Assembly (NCBI GenBank): GCA_021779095.1
Contig: JAJYBI010000002.1
Coordinates: 124,001 to 188,000 of the forward strand
Direction of reading: 5' to 3'
Source of the DNA: Deltaproteobacteria bacterium
GTDB lineage: Bacteria; Desulfobacterota; Desulfuromonadia; Geobacterales; JAJYBI01
Length of the DNA stretch: 64,000 nt
Position 1 is the first letter of the stretch. Each line of letters begins with the position of its first letter. The position numbers were made by a program, and so were the translations under genes. The notes beneath the pieces were generated by a model, which saw only the letters and a program-made list of their open reading frames with translations, ran no database searches and was not told the DNA's origin. Shown here in pieces: positions 48,455-55,250 of the stretch.

Positions 48455-49234
48455 TCATGGCCCGTCGGGCGGGACGATGGGGAAGCGGAAGGAGGCGACG
48501 CCGGCCGGTTGCTGGGATGCGTCGAAGCTCTGCTCGTAGAAGGTGAGAATGTTGTCCCGGCCCAGGAGGACCACGGTGGTGGAGCGGGTGCCGTACTCGC
48601 CGGCGTCGATGTAGAGCGGGGAGAGCCAGCGCTCCCGCTCCAGGCCGAACCCCGTGTCCGGCAGGAGCGCGTCGTGGAACGCCTGCCGTTCGTCCAGGGC
48701 GGCGGCGAGGACGGCCGGCTCCAGATCGTCCGCCGCCAGCAGGTTGGCCAGGATCTCCCGGCCCCGGTCCACCTTGGGCCAGGGGGAGTCCAGGAAGCCG
48801 TTACTCAGTCCGTGGATGCCGGACGTCACCGGGAGGCTTCCCTTCCGCCGGTTGGAGTGGTACCAGAGGCCGCGGCCGTCACCGCACAGAAGGCTGTAGC
48901 CGCCGAAGCGGTCATCCTCCTGCGCCACCTTTGCCAGGTAGTCGGCCGGCGCCAGGTCGCCCGTCAGGAAACCGGCCGCAAGCGTGCCGCGCGACGGCGC
49001 GTCGGGCGGCGGGGGCAGCGGCTCCCGGTAATAGGTCAACGTCGCCAGCCGCCCGTCCCGGGTCACGCCGAGCCAGGTGCCGCCGGCCCGCAGGTCGCGC
49101 CCGGCCAGGAGTTTAGGGGCATCGGCCCAGAAGGCGGCCGGCGCCGTCGGCCGGTCGTGGAACTCGTCGCGGTTGGCGACCAGCACCAGCGGGTAACGGG
49201 GGTGGCTCTCCAGGGCAAAGACGATCAGGCACAT
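48455..49234 (-). CDS. TANGO2/NRDE-family protein
   Basis: 259 residues. The hallmark N-terminus MCLIVFALESHPRYPLVLVA is followed by NRDEFHDRPT, the NRDE motif of the family, and GGTWLGVTRDGRLATLT. An N-terminal nucleophile (Ntn) fold with Cys2 exposed after Met removal is likely. Animal TANGO2 and bacterial HtpA-like relatives handle haem or acyl-CoA; the exact activity is debated. Single gene ending at the bidirectional terminator. Confidence 0.9.
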   Translation of the reverse strand: MCLIVFALESHPRYPLVLVANRDEFHDRPTAPAAFWADAPKLLAGRDLRAGGTWLGVTRDGRLATLTYYREPLPPPPDAPSRGTLAAGFLTGDLAPADYLAKVAQEDDRFGGYSLLCGDGRGLWYHSNRRKGSLPVTSGIHGLSNGFLDSPWPKVDRGREILANLLAADDLEPAVLAAALDERQAFHDALLPDTGFGLERERWLSPLYIDAGEYGTRSTTVVLLGRDNILTFYEQSFDASQQPAGVASFRFPIVPPDGP

Positions 49235-49323
49235 GGCGGTTCCGGGTGGATGGTGGAGTGTTGCTCATGGAGACGCAGGAGTAACGCAACAAGGCACGAC
49301 TTCCTCGGCCGCAGGACCGAATG

Positions 49324-49629
49324 TCAGGCGTGAGTACAGGGTGCACTCCATTTGTGGATTGCCGACAGGCTCTCCGCTTCGGAGTTTTCGATTTCTTCGG
49401 TATCGTAATCGGCCTGCAGCCCAAGCCAAAAACCGGCACTGGTGCCGAAGAACCGCGACAGCCGGACGGCGGTATCGGCGGTGATGGCTCGTCTGCCATT
49501 GCAAATGGCGGAGATCCTCGGCTCCGGTACCCCGATTTCCTTTGCCAGACGGTACTGGCTGATCCCCAGCGGAATCAGGAATTCTTCCCGGAGGACTTCG
49601 CCGGGGTGGATGTTGGGAAGCTTTTCCAT
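49324..49629 (-). CDS. higA: HigA-type antitoxin (XRE HTH)
   Basis: 101 residues. The typical HigA start HPGEVLREEFLIPLGISQYR is followed by an XRE helix-turn-helix (LAKEIGVPEPRISAICNGRR) and RLSRFFGTSAGFWLGLQADY, the conserved HigA core. Located 10 bp downstream of the toxin gene in toxin-first order, as usual for HigBA. It neutralises the toxin and represses the shared promoter. The 30-residue C-terminal end is unlike typical copies. Confidence 0.93.
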   Translation of the reverse strand: MEKLPNIHPGEVLREEFLIPLGISQYRLAKEIGVPEPRISAICNGRRAITADTAVRLSRFFGTSAGFWLGLQADYDTEEIENSEAESLSAIHKWSAPCTHA

Positions 49630-49639
49630 CGGTTACACC

Positions 49640-49921
49640 TCAATGATAGTCGCAGATTTCAACGCGACTGGCAGTCCCGTCGCTCCAGACAAAGCAGACT
49701 CGCCACTGGTCGTTGATCCTCATGCTCCATTGTCCCTCGCGATCGCCGGAAAGTTTCTCCAACCGGTTTTGTGGAGGAATGCGCAGGTCATCGATCCGGC
49801 GGGCGTTGTTCAGCATGCGCAATTTACGTCGTGCCACGGACTGTATCTGGGGCGGCAGACGGCGGGAGAACGTCCCCTCCCAGACCTTTTGGGTTTCGCT
49901 GTCGTGGAACGATGCGATCAT
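49640..49921 (-). CDS. higB: HigB/RelE-family toxin
   Basis: 93 residues: IASFHDSETQKVWEG, then KLRMLNNARRIDDLRIPPQN and the active-site end QWSMRINDQWRVCFVW. RelE-fold ribosome-dependent mRNA interferases of this (HigB, also called plasmid maintenance system killer) type cut translated mRNA. First gene of the higBA operon. The promoter lies so close that the mRNA would begin about one base before ATG 49921. Confidence 0.93.
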   Translation of the reverse strand: MIASFHDSETQKVWEGTFSRRLPPQIQSVARRKLRMLNNARRIDDLRIPPQNRLEKLSGDREGQWSMRINDQWRVCFVWSDGTASRVEICDYH

Positions 49922-49928
49922 GCTTCAA

Positions 49929-49957
49929 ATGCTAACGCAAAACAGAAGTATCGTCAA
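49929..49957 (-). promoter_or_regulatory. higBA promoter
   Basis: On the minus strand TTGACG (49957-49952) is separated by 17 bases from TAGCAT (49934-49929). The predicted start is near 49922, adjacent to the start codon, so the transcript may be leaderless. Confidence 0.55.
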
Positions 49958-50221
49958 TTGGCATGTGCCGATGAGGTGGATTTGTGCTTGCGGGAAAGGG
50001 GAAGTTGTTTTAGATTGATGGCGACTAACGGAGATGAGTACGAATCGATAATTGGTATGGTGTCGTTGTATTTCTCATTTCTGATACGTTGTGATGCGCG
50101 ACAATTCATCTGGTTAGATACTGTAGAATCAATTAATAAGGACCGTCCCCCTGTGGTCCAAAGGGGACAGGCTGCGTTATGGACAGGCAGCCTGTCCCCT
50201 TTTCGCATATTCCCGTAGCCC
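49958..50221. repeat. intergenic region with GGGGACAGGC palindrome
   Basis: No gene is supported. AAAGGGGACAGGCTGC (50160-50175) and GCAGCCTGTCCCCTTT (50187-50202) form a perfect 16-bp hairpin followed by TTC; it can end the minus-strand methyltransferase transcript. The same GGGGACAGGCT arm occurs at 60140. A smaller GGACC/GGTCC inverted repeat lies at 50140-50159. The remaining 200 bp are AT-rich and unremarkable. Confidence 0.65.
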
Positions 50222-50983
50222 CTACCCCCGCCGGCCGACGAACACGCCGATCGGTACGGTATAGACCACCTCGTCCCCTCGCCGGCGGGCGTCGATGCCG
50301 AGCGCATCCGTCCCGATGTCGGCGGTCACCATCTCCCGCAGCCGCTCCTCGTCGCCGGGGGCCGGGAAGGAGGCCGCCAGCTGCGCCTCCAGTCCGATCT
50401 CCACCCCGTAGCCGCTCTGCCGGCAGCCCACAAGCCCCGTACCCAGGAACAGGTCGCGGAACTCCGCCGTCGTCAGGGCGTGCACGTGGGACGGGTCGCG
50501 CAGCCGCTCCAGCCGGTCATAGGCCGCCGCCTTTTCCGGCGGCACCATCACGTCCGCCACCAGCACCCGTCCGCCGGGAGCGCAGACCCGGACCATCTCC
50601 GCCAGCACCGCCCGGGGATCGGGGAAATGGTGCAGGCTGTAGCGGGTGATCACCAGGGTAAAGCTGCCGTCGGCGAAGGGAAGCGGCTGCACGTCGCCGA
50701 TATGCCAGTCCAGGTTGGCCAGCCCCAGCCCCGCCTGACGCTGCCGGGCCTGGTCGATCATGGCCGGCGTGATGTCGATGCCGGTCACCCGGGCGCAATG
50801 GGGGGCGAAGGCGCAGGCCACGAGCCCCGGTCCGCAGGCCACGTCCAGCACCCGGTCGTCGGCCCGCAGGCCGCCCGCCTCCCGCAGGTGGTCGATGGCG
50901 TCCAGGTGGCCGGGGACCCGGGCAAAGGGAATCGCCTGGCGGGAGAACTGCGCGATGATCGTGTCACGGTGGGTGGGGGTCAT
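50222..50983 (-). CDS. class I SAM-dependent methyltransferase
   Basis: 253 residues of the UbiE/Methyltransf_11 type. Motif I VLDVACGPGLVACAFA; acidic ribose-binding position in GIDITPAMIDQAR; DVQPLPFADGSFTLVITRYS is motif II-III; GGRVLVADVMVPPEKAAAY follows. The N-terminus DTIIAQFSRQAIPFARVPGH is typical for small-molecule methyltransferases. Substrate unknown. It faces the AraC regulator at 51057 across a 73-bp shared promoter region, so it may be its target. Confidence 0.9.
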   Translation of the reverse strand: MTPTHRDTIIAQFSRQAIPFARVPGHLDAIDHLREAGGLRADDRVLDVACGPGLVACAFAPHCARVTGIDITPAMIDQARQRQAGLGLANLDWHIGDVQPLPFADGSFTLVITRYSLHHFPDPRAVLAEMVRVCAPGGRVLVADVMVPPEKAAAYDRLERLRDPSHVHALTTAEFRDLFLGTGLVGCRQSGYGVEIGLEAQLAASFPAPGDEERLREMVTADIGTDALGIDARRRGDEVVYTVPIGVFVGRRG

Positions 50984-51056
50984 GGGAAGCTCCTGTCACG
51001 GGGGATGGGTGGAGTATAGCTTGACCCGCGCCTGACATTCTTTCTATAGTAGGCCA

Positions 51057-51851
51057 ATGAATGTCGAAGAACTGCCAAAACTCCCCCCCGTCGAGACCGG
51101 CTACCGGCTCGACCCGCTCCTGCCGGTGATCCCGTTTGCCTTGACCGTGAACCGGGCCGGCTGCGCTGCCTCCCACGCCCATCCGCGCGGCCAGCTCATC
51201 TATGCCGGCAGCGGCGTCATGCGGGTCATCTGCGGGCGGGACATCTGGGTCGTCCCCCCCACCCAGGCCGTCTGGGTGCCGCCAGGAAAAGAGCACGAGG
51301 TCTACTTCCCCGGCCAGGTAACCCTGCGCAACCTGTTCGTGGACCCGTCGGCCCTGGCCGGCCTGCCGGATGAGTGCACCGTGCTCAAGGTCTCCCCCCT
51401 GCTCCGGGAGCTGATCGCCCGGGCCGTGGAGATCGGCGAGGAGTACGGGCCCGACGGGCCGGGCTGGCGGCTCATGGCCGTCATCCTGGACGAGCTGCGC
51501 CGGGCCGAGCCGACGCCGCTCCATCTCCCCATGGCGCGGGACCCGCGCGTCATGCGCGTGATCGAGGCGCTCCTGGCCGATCCGGCGGACCGGCGCGAGC
51601 TGGCGGCCTGGGGGGCGCACACCGGCGCCAGCGGCCGTACCCTGGCGCGGCTGTTCGTGGCGGAGACCGGGCTCACCTTCGGCGACTGGCGCAAGCGGCT
51701 CGTGCTGCAGACCGCCATCGACCGCCTCGACCGTGGCGAGCCGGTCACGAGGGTTGCCTTCGACCTGGGCTACCAGAGCCTCAGCGCCTTCATCGGGATG
51801 TTCCGCAAGGAACTGGGGGAATCGCCGAGCCGTTATGCACGGCAGCCGTAA
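51057..51851 (+). CDS. AraC-family regulator with N-terminal cupin
   Basis: 264 residues. N-terminal cupin sensor: HAHPRGQLIYAGSGVMRVIC and VVPPTQAVWVPPGKEHEVYF. C-terminal double HTH: HTGASGRTLARLFVAETGLT and VAFDLGYQSLSAFIGMFRKE, ending SPSRYARQP, the usual AraC signature. It is divergent from the methyltransferase and probably controls it or itself. It is the last clearly core-like (GC-rich) gene before the AT-rich island. Confidence 0.92.
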   Translation: MNVEELPKLPPVETGYRLDPLLPVIPFALTVNRAGCAASHAHPRGQLIYAGSGVMRVICGRDIWVVPPTQAVWVPPGKEHEVYFPGQVTLRNLFVDPSALAGLPDECTVLKVSPLLRELIARAVEIGEEYGPDGPGWRLMAVILDELRRAEPTPLHLPMARDPRVMRVIEALLADPADRRELAAWGAHTGASGRTLARLFVAETGLTFGDWRKRLVLQTAIDRLDRGEPVTRVAFDLGYQSLSAFIGMFRKELGESPSRYARQP

Positions 51852-51945
51852 GGCGGCGGTTGAACGGCTTGCGTCTTGAACCGTTCGTGCCTTTCGTGGA
51901 CCCCGGGCCTGGTTACGGAGAAATGCCGCTTCGCGCAGGTACGGG

Positions 51946-52097
51946 TTGACGAAACCTCGCTTTCGGGAGCATAAGAAATCCTCATGGATGTACCATGATG
52001 GTTTCCGGAGGGGATGGATGGTTTCACCGGAGAGAACAGGTCGGGATTGATGAGAGCCGCCGTGGTCAGCATGGAGAGCTGATCGGGCGGCTTTTTT
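51946..52097 (+). ncRNA. repeat sRNA-like element, copy 2 (promoter, GGA-rich body, terminator)
   Basis: TTGACG (51946) and CATAAG (51970-51975), spaced 18, form the promoter. Body: CTCATGGATG, then CCGGAGGGGATGGATGG, TTTCACC, GGAGAGAACAGGTCGGGATT. The terminator GCCGCCGTGGTCAGC-ATGGAGA-GCTGATCGGGCGGC is followed by TTTTTTC. Predicted RNA about 115 nt with six or more GGA motifs, one in the terminator loop. It is nearly identical over the second half to copy 3 at 52813. No ORF is supported on either strand. Confidence 0.7.
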
Positions 52098-52165
52098 CAT
52101 GCCATAGCCAAACGGAAAATATCAGCGAAATCCATCTTGTCGTTTTGTAGCTTATAGGCTAACAT

Positions 52166-52503
52166 ATGACCACGCAGACATTTCCACACGAAATTGAGTA
52201 TTACAGAACCGAGAAAGGCAATGCGCCGTTCAAGGAATGGCTGGAGGCACTTCGGGACGTAAACGGTAGGGCAAAAATTCGTGTCGGGCTTGACCGTGCC
52301 CGCCTTGGCAACTTTGGCGATCACAAGCACCTTGATGAAGGTGTCTGGGAATTACGGATCGACTACGGGCCAGGCTACCGCGTTTATTTCGCCAAAGAAG
52401 AAAATCGGCTTATCCTGCTGCTGATTGGTGGCGACAAAGGCAGCCAGAAACGGGATATCGCACAGCCGCCAGCTACCTGCAGGACCACCGAAGGAGACAT
52501 TAG
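52166..52503 (+). pseudogene. RelE/ParE (Gp49-like) toxin, frameshifted into its antitoxin
   Basis: The first 97 residues are an addiction-module killer of the PF05973-like type: IEYYRTEKGNAPFKEWLEAL, LDEGVWELRIDYGPGYRVYF and LLLIGGDKGSQKRDI. After RDI the frame runs on without stop into the antitoxin frame, giving one 216-residue ORF. Shifting frame at about 52460 yields RTAASYLQDHRRRH and a TAG at 52501-52503, which is the normal type of toxin end, with the antitoxin ATG two bases later. A one-base deletion thus probably fused the two genes, although a read error or programmed slip would look the same. Confidence 0.65.
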
Positions 52504-52504
52504 C

Positions 52505-52816
52505 ATGACACACGTAACCGATTATCAAAAAGACCTGATCGAGGCTCTGAAAGACCCCGCTGAAGCCGCGGCATATCTCAATGCAGCGCTTGAAGAAGGG
52601 GATCGCGAGACCTTCCTGCTGGCGTTACGCAATGTTGCCGAAGCCAATGGCGGCATGGCAGCAGTAGCAGACAAGGCCCATCTTAATCGCGAGAGCCTGT
52701 ATCGTACTCTGTCTCGCCGGGGGAATCCGGAAATTCGGACTCTGTTCAACCTGTTGCATGGAGTCGGACTGCGGCTGAATATTACGCCGGAAACACTTCA
52801 CGATTGTTCGGGTTGA
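52505..52816 (+). CDS. addiction-module antitoxin (HTH, HigA-like)
   Basis: 103 residues beginning MTHVTDYQKDLIEALKDP, with AAGGAG eight bases before ATG 52505. The core is AAYLNAALEEGDRETFLLAL and the HTH AVADKAHLNRESLYRTLSRR, followed by NPEIRTLFNLLHGVGLRLN, the pattern of the DNA-binding antidote protein that accompanies RelE-like killers. It is intact and has its own ribosome site, but the same frame is open from the toxin start, so a toxin-antitoxin fusion could also be made. Its stop lies inside the -35 box of the next sRNA-like element. Confidence 0.85.
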   Translation: MTHVTDYQKDLIEALKDPAEAAAYLNAALEEGDRETFLLALRNVAEANGGMAAVADKAHLNRESLYRTLSRRGNPEIRTLFNLLHGVGLRLNITPETLHDCSG

Positions 52817-52970
52817 CTAAACGTCGCTTTCGGGAGTATAAGAAAACCTCATGTAATTTAATTGTGGTCAAAGCTTCCGGAGGGGATGGATGGTTTCACC
52901 GGGGAGAACAGGTCGGGATTGGTGAGAGCCGCCGTGGTCAGCATTGGGAGCTGATCGGGCGGTTTTTTCG
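52813..52970 (+). ncRNA. repeat sRNA-like element, copy 3 (best preserved)
   Basis: TTGACT (52813-52818), 18-base spacer, TATAAG (52837-52842): a good promoter. Start predicted near 52849. The body includes CTTCCGGAGGGGATGGATGG, then TTTCACC paired with GGTGAGA around GGGGAGAACAGGTCGGGATT. The terminator GCCGCCGTGGTCAGC-ATTGGGA-GCTGATCGGGCGG is followed by TTTTTTC (ends about 52970). Six GGA motifs lie in unpaired positions, including the terminator loop. The -35 overlaps the antitoxin stop codon. Size about 120 nt. Suggests a CsrB/RsmX-like RNA; not a known Rfam family to my recall. Confidence 0.7.
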
Positions 52971-53041
52971 TTTTGAGGTGATGGCAAATTAAGAAGGTTG
53001 CCCTCAGAATATCTTAATATTTTATAAAATGACGGTGATTA

Positions 53042-53953
53042 ATGGAGAGACCAAGACAACATGTAATGGAGGATGAATCTGAGCATCTCCTCAAGACTTT
53101 GCTCCCCTCAAATTGGATCATCAGAAAAATTGCTAAAGATTACGGGGTAGATTACGAAATTGAGATTGTTGATGATGTTCATGTCACTGGAATGCGTATT
53201 TGGGTTCAACTTAAATCAAAAGAGGAGTGTACCCCTAAGACCATAACGTTCAATAACGCAAACGTTAATTATTTTTCTTATCCTTTATCAACAAAAAACG
53301 CAAAATATGCACTTAAATGTGGATTCCCACTCTTACTATTCTTGGCTGATTTGGACAGTAAAAATATTTATTATTTAAATATAAGAGATGAAATAACTGA
53401 AATGGTATTTCCAAAAAATCCAAGTTGGATAGAGCAAGAAACCATTACACTCAGAGTACCTGAGCAAAATAATTTAGTCGAAGATGCTAAAGACTGTTTT
53501 TATGACATCAGTTGGTTTGCTGGTGAACCATTACTTGCTTACAAAATAAATATTTTAACCCAGTACCATAACCTTTACAATCGTATTCAAAGATTTGACA
53601 CTGTATCAATCGGAGATAATTTTATTGAAGGCGGTGTAGTAGAGGAGCTGATTGTAACATTTAAAGCAATTATTAACATTATAAATAACGTGTGGGAACT
53701 CGACGAACGTTTTGCAAAAGTTGATATACAACCAAGAAACCCATTTACACCGTATGCTTACAACAGCATTAGAAGTTATCATGCAGCTAAAGAGGGACTA
53801 TCACTTGTTGAATCTGGAGTGTTCAATTTTGACACACTTTCTTACGCTATGCTGACAGCACAATCAGCAATGGATAAACTACTCTTAATTCCGGACTTGG
53901 CTTCAATGCATAAAAGAGGATTCCTACTATCACATGAACGTTACAATGGCTAG
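53042..53953 (+). CDS. DUF4365-like nuclease-fold protein
   Basis: 303 residues. The N-terminal DUF4365 domain has EDESEHLLKTLLPSNWIIRK and the restriction-endonuclease-like pattern DYGVDYEIEIV plus WVQLKSKEE (D-ExE-QLK), the PD-(D/E)xK-type catalytic triad. The C-terminal 150 residues (from about 150) are helical and of unknown function. DUF4365 proteins are common in defence islands, alone or with other domains. Translation from ATG 53042; ATG 53066 is also possible. Strongly AT-rich. It is separated from the methyltransferase by 227 bp, so it may be an independent unit. Confidence 0.75.
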   Translation: MERPRQHVMEDESEHLLKTLLPSNWIIRKIAKDYGVDYEIEIVDDVHVTGMRIWVQLKSKEECTPKTITFNNANVNYFSYPLSTKNAKYALKCGFPLLLFLADLDSKNIYYLNIRDEITEMVFPKNPSWIEQETITLRVPEQNNLVEDAKDCFYDISWFAGEPLLAYKINILTQYHNLYNRIQRFDTVSIGDNFIEGGVVEELIVTFKAIINIINNVWELDERFAKVDIQPRNPFTPYAYNSIRSYHAAKEGLSLVESGVFNFDTLSYAMLTAQSAMDKLLLIPDLASMHKRGFLLSHERYNG

Positions 53954-54004
53954 TCGGTATGCGTCACATGTCGCATTAAATCTTCGCACTCCTCCCATGG
54001 TGGC

Positions 54005-54060
54005 AAAGATGAATTAAGATGGATAGCGAACATCCCTTCCTTCTGTCGTAATTCATCTTT
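54005..54060. other. long inverted repeat in island spacer
   Basis: AAAGATGAATTA (54005-54016) and TAATTCATCTTT (54049-54060) are perfectly complementary over 12 bp around a 32-base loop. No U-run follows. It lies between DUF4365 and the methyltransferase promoter and may be a binding site or an mRNA end structure. Confidence 0.55.
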
Positions 54061-54121
54061 ACATCTGATGGTGAGATTTCAGCAATAGTTCAACCGACAG
54101 ATGCATATTTACGGTAATCTC

Positions 54122-54160
54122 TTGACATTGTCCTATTATATTGAAAATATGGCGTATTTT
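54122..54160 (+). promoter_or_regulatory. promoter and operator of the five-gene island operon
   Basis: TTGACA (54122-54127) with AAATAT (54145-54150) at 17 bases. AAAATA-TGGCG-TATTTT (54144-54160) is a perfect inverted repeat on the -10 box, a place where cytosine methyltransferases or controller proteins often repress their own promoter. Start codon at 54181. Confidence 0.55.
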
Positions 54161-54180
54161 AACCTTAGGACAGCGCTAAC

Positions 54181-55248
54181 ATGATTGGAATTGATTTATT
54201 CTCAGGAGCTGGAGGGATGTCACTTGGCGCACGACTTGCCGGTGTCAACGTGCGATATTGTGTCGAGAATGACCCCCACGCTCTCGCAACTTATTCTTGC
54301 AACCATGTGGGAGCAAACATATTTTCCGAGGATATCCGGAAGTTAAATGCCGAATATTTCGGAGATGCCCTAAACCGTCGAAATGAACCGCTAGTCGTGT
54401 TTGGCGGTCCACCATGCCAAGGGTTTTCTACGTCAAACCAGCGGACCAGATCATCTGAAAATCCAAGCAATTGGCTTTTCGAAGAATTTATCCGCGTAGT
54501 GAGAATGTGCAATCCCGATTGGGTTGTATTCGAGAATGTTAAGGGAATTCTTGAAACTGAAGGCGGCAAGTTTTTTGAGTACACATACAACAAACTCCGG
54601 CGACTAGGCTACACGCTTTCGCATGAAGTTCTGAATGCAGCCGACTACGGAGTCCCTCAGGCACGAGCACGATTATTTATTATAGGTAATCGGCATGGGG
54701 CGAAGTTCGGTTTCCCAAAACCAACGGTAAAAAAACATATAACCGTATTCGATGCAATTGCAGATCTTCCGAGCCTTCCAAACGGTGCCGCATTTGACTG
54801 GCACACTTATGCGAGCGAGCCGAAGTCTACATACGCCCGAAAGATGCGAGGAAGACTCAAAAAATCTCCAAACCACATTGTAACAAATAACGCTGACCAT
54901 ATTATTGAACGCTATAAGCATATCCCGCAAGGCGGTAATTGGGAGAACATTCCGAAGGAACTGATGCAGAACTACTCAGATGTCACGAGATGCCATACCG
55001 GAATATATATGCGCCTAAAGGCGGACGAAACCTCTGTAGTAATCGGCAACTATCGTAAAAATATGCTGATTCATCCCTGGGAAGATCGCGGCCTTTCAGT
55101 TCGTGAAGCGGCCAGGTTGCAATCATTTCCGGATCATTACAAATTTAAGGGATCAATCGGATTCCAGCAGCAGCAAGTCGGAAATGCAGTGCCGCCTCAA
55201 CTTGCTAAAGCAGTATTTGAGATGATATCGAATTTGGAGGCTAACTAA
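54181..55248 (+). CDS. DNA (cytosine-5-)-methyltransferase
   Basis: 355 residues with all main C5-methyltransferase motifs in order: I IDLFSGAGGMSLGARLAG; IV FGGPPCQGFSTSNQR (catalytic Cys about residue 79); VI VFENVKGI; VIII NAADYGVPQARARLFIIGN; IX/X REAARLQSFPD and QVGNAVPPQLAKAV. It transfers a methyl group from SAM to cytosine. The target-recognition region (about 190-280) is short. No restriction endonuclease of ordinary type follows; instead it leads an operon of HD, ATPase, unknown and thyX genes. The next gene begins two bases after its TAA. Confidence 0.95.
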   Translation: MIGIDLFSGAGGMSLGARLAGVNVRYCVENDPHALATYSCNHVGANIFSEDIRKLNAEYFGDALNRRNEPLVVFGGPPCQGFSTSNQRTRSSENPSNWLFEEFIRVVRMCNPDWVVFENVKGILETEGGKFFEYTYNKLRRLGYTLSHEVLNAADYGVPQARARLFIIGNRHGAKFGFPKPTVKKHITVFDAIADLPSLPNGAAFDWHTYASEPKSTYARKMRGRLKKSPNHIVTNNADHIIERYKHIPQGGNWENIPKELMQNYSDVTRCHTGIYMRLKADETSVVIGNYRKNMLIHPWEDRGLSVREAARLQSFPDHYKFKGSIGFQQQQVGNAVPPQLAKAVFEMISNLEAN

Positions 55249-55250
55249 TA

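Noticed and set aside
51946..52970. c-di-GMP (GEMM) or molybdenum-cofactor riboswitch for the repeat elements
   Set aside because: Compared from memory with those consensus cores, the key junction blocks are missing. The elements also sit away from typical target genes, and they have a terminator at their own end and promoter in front.
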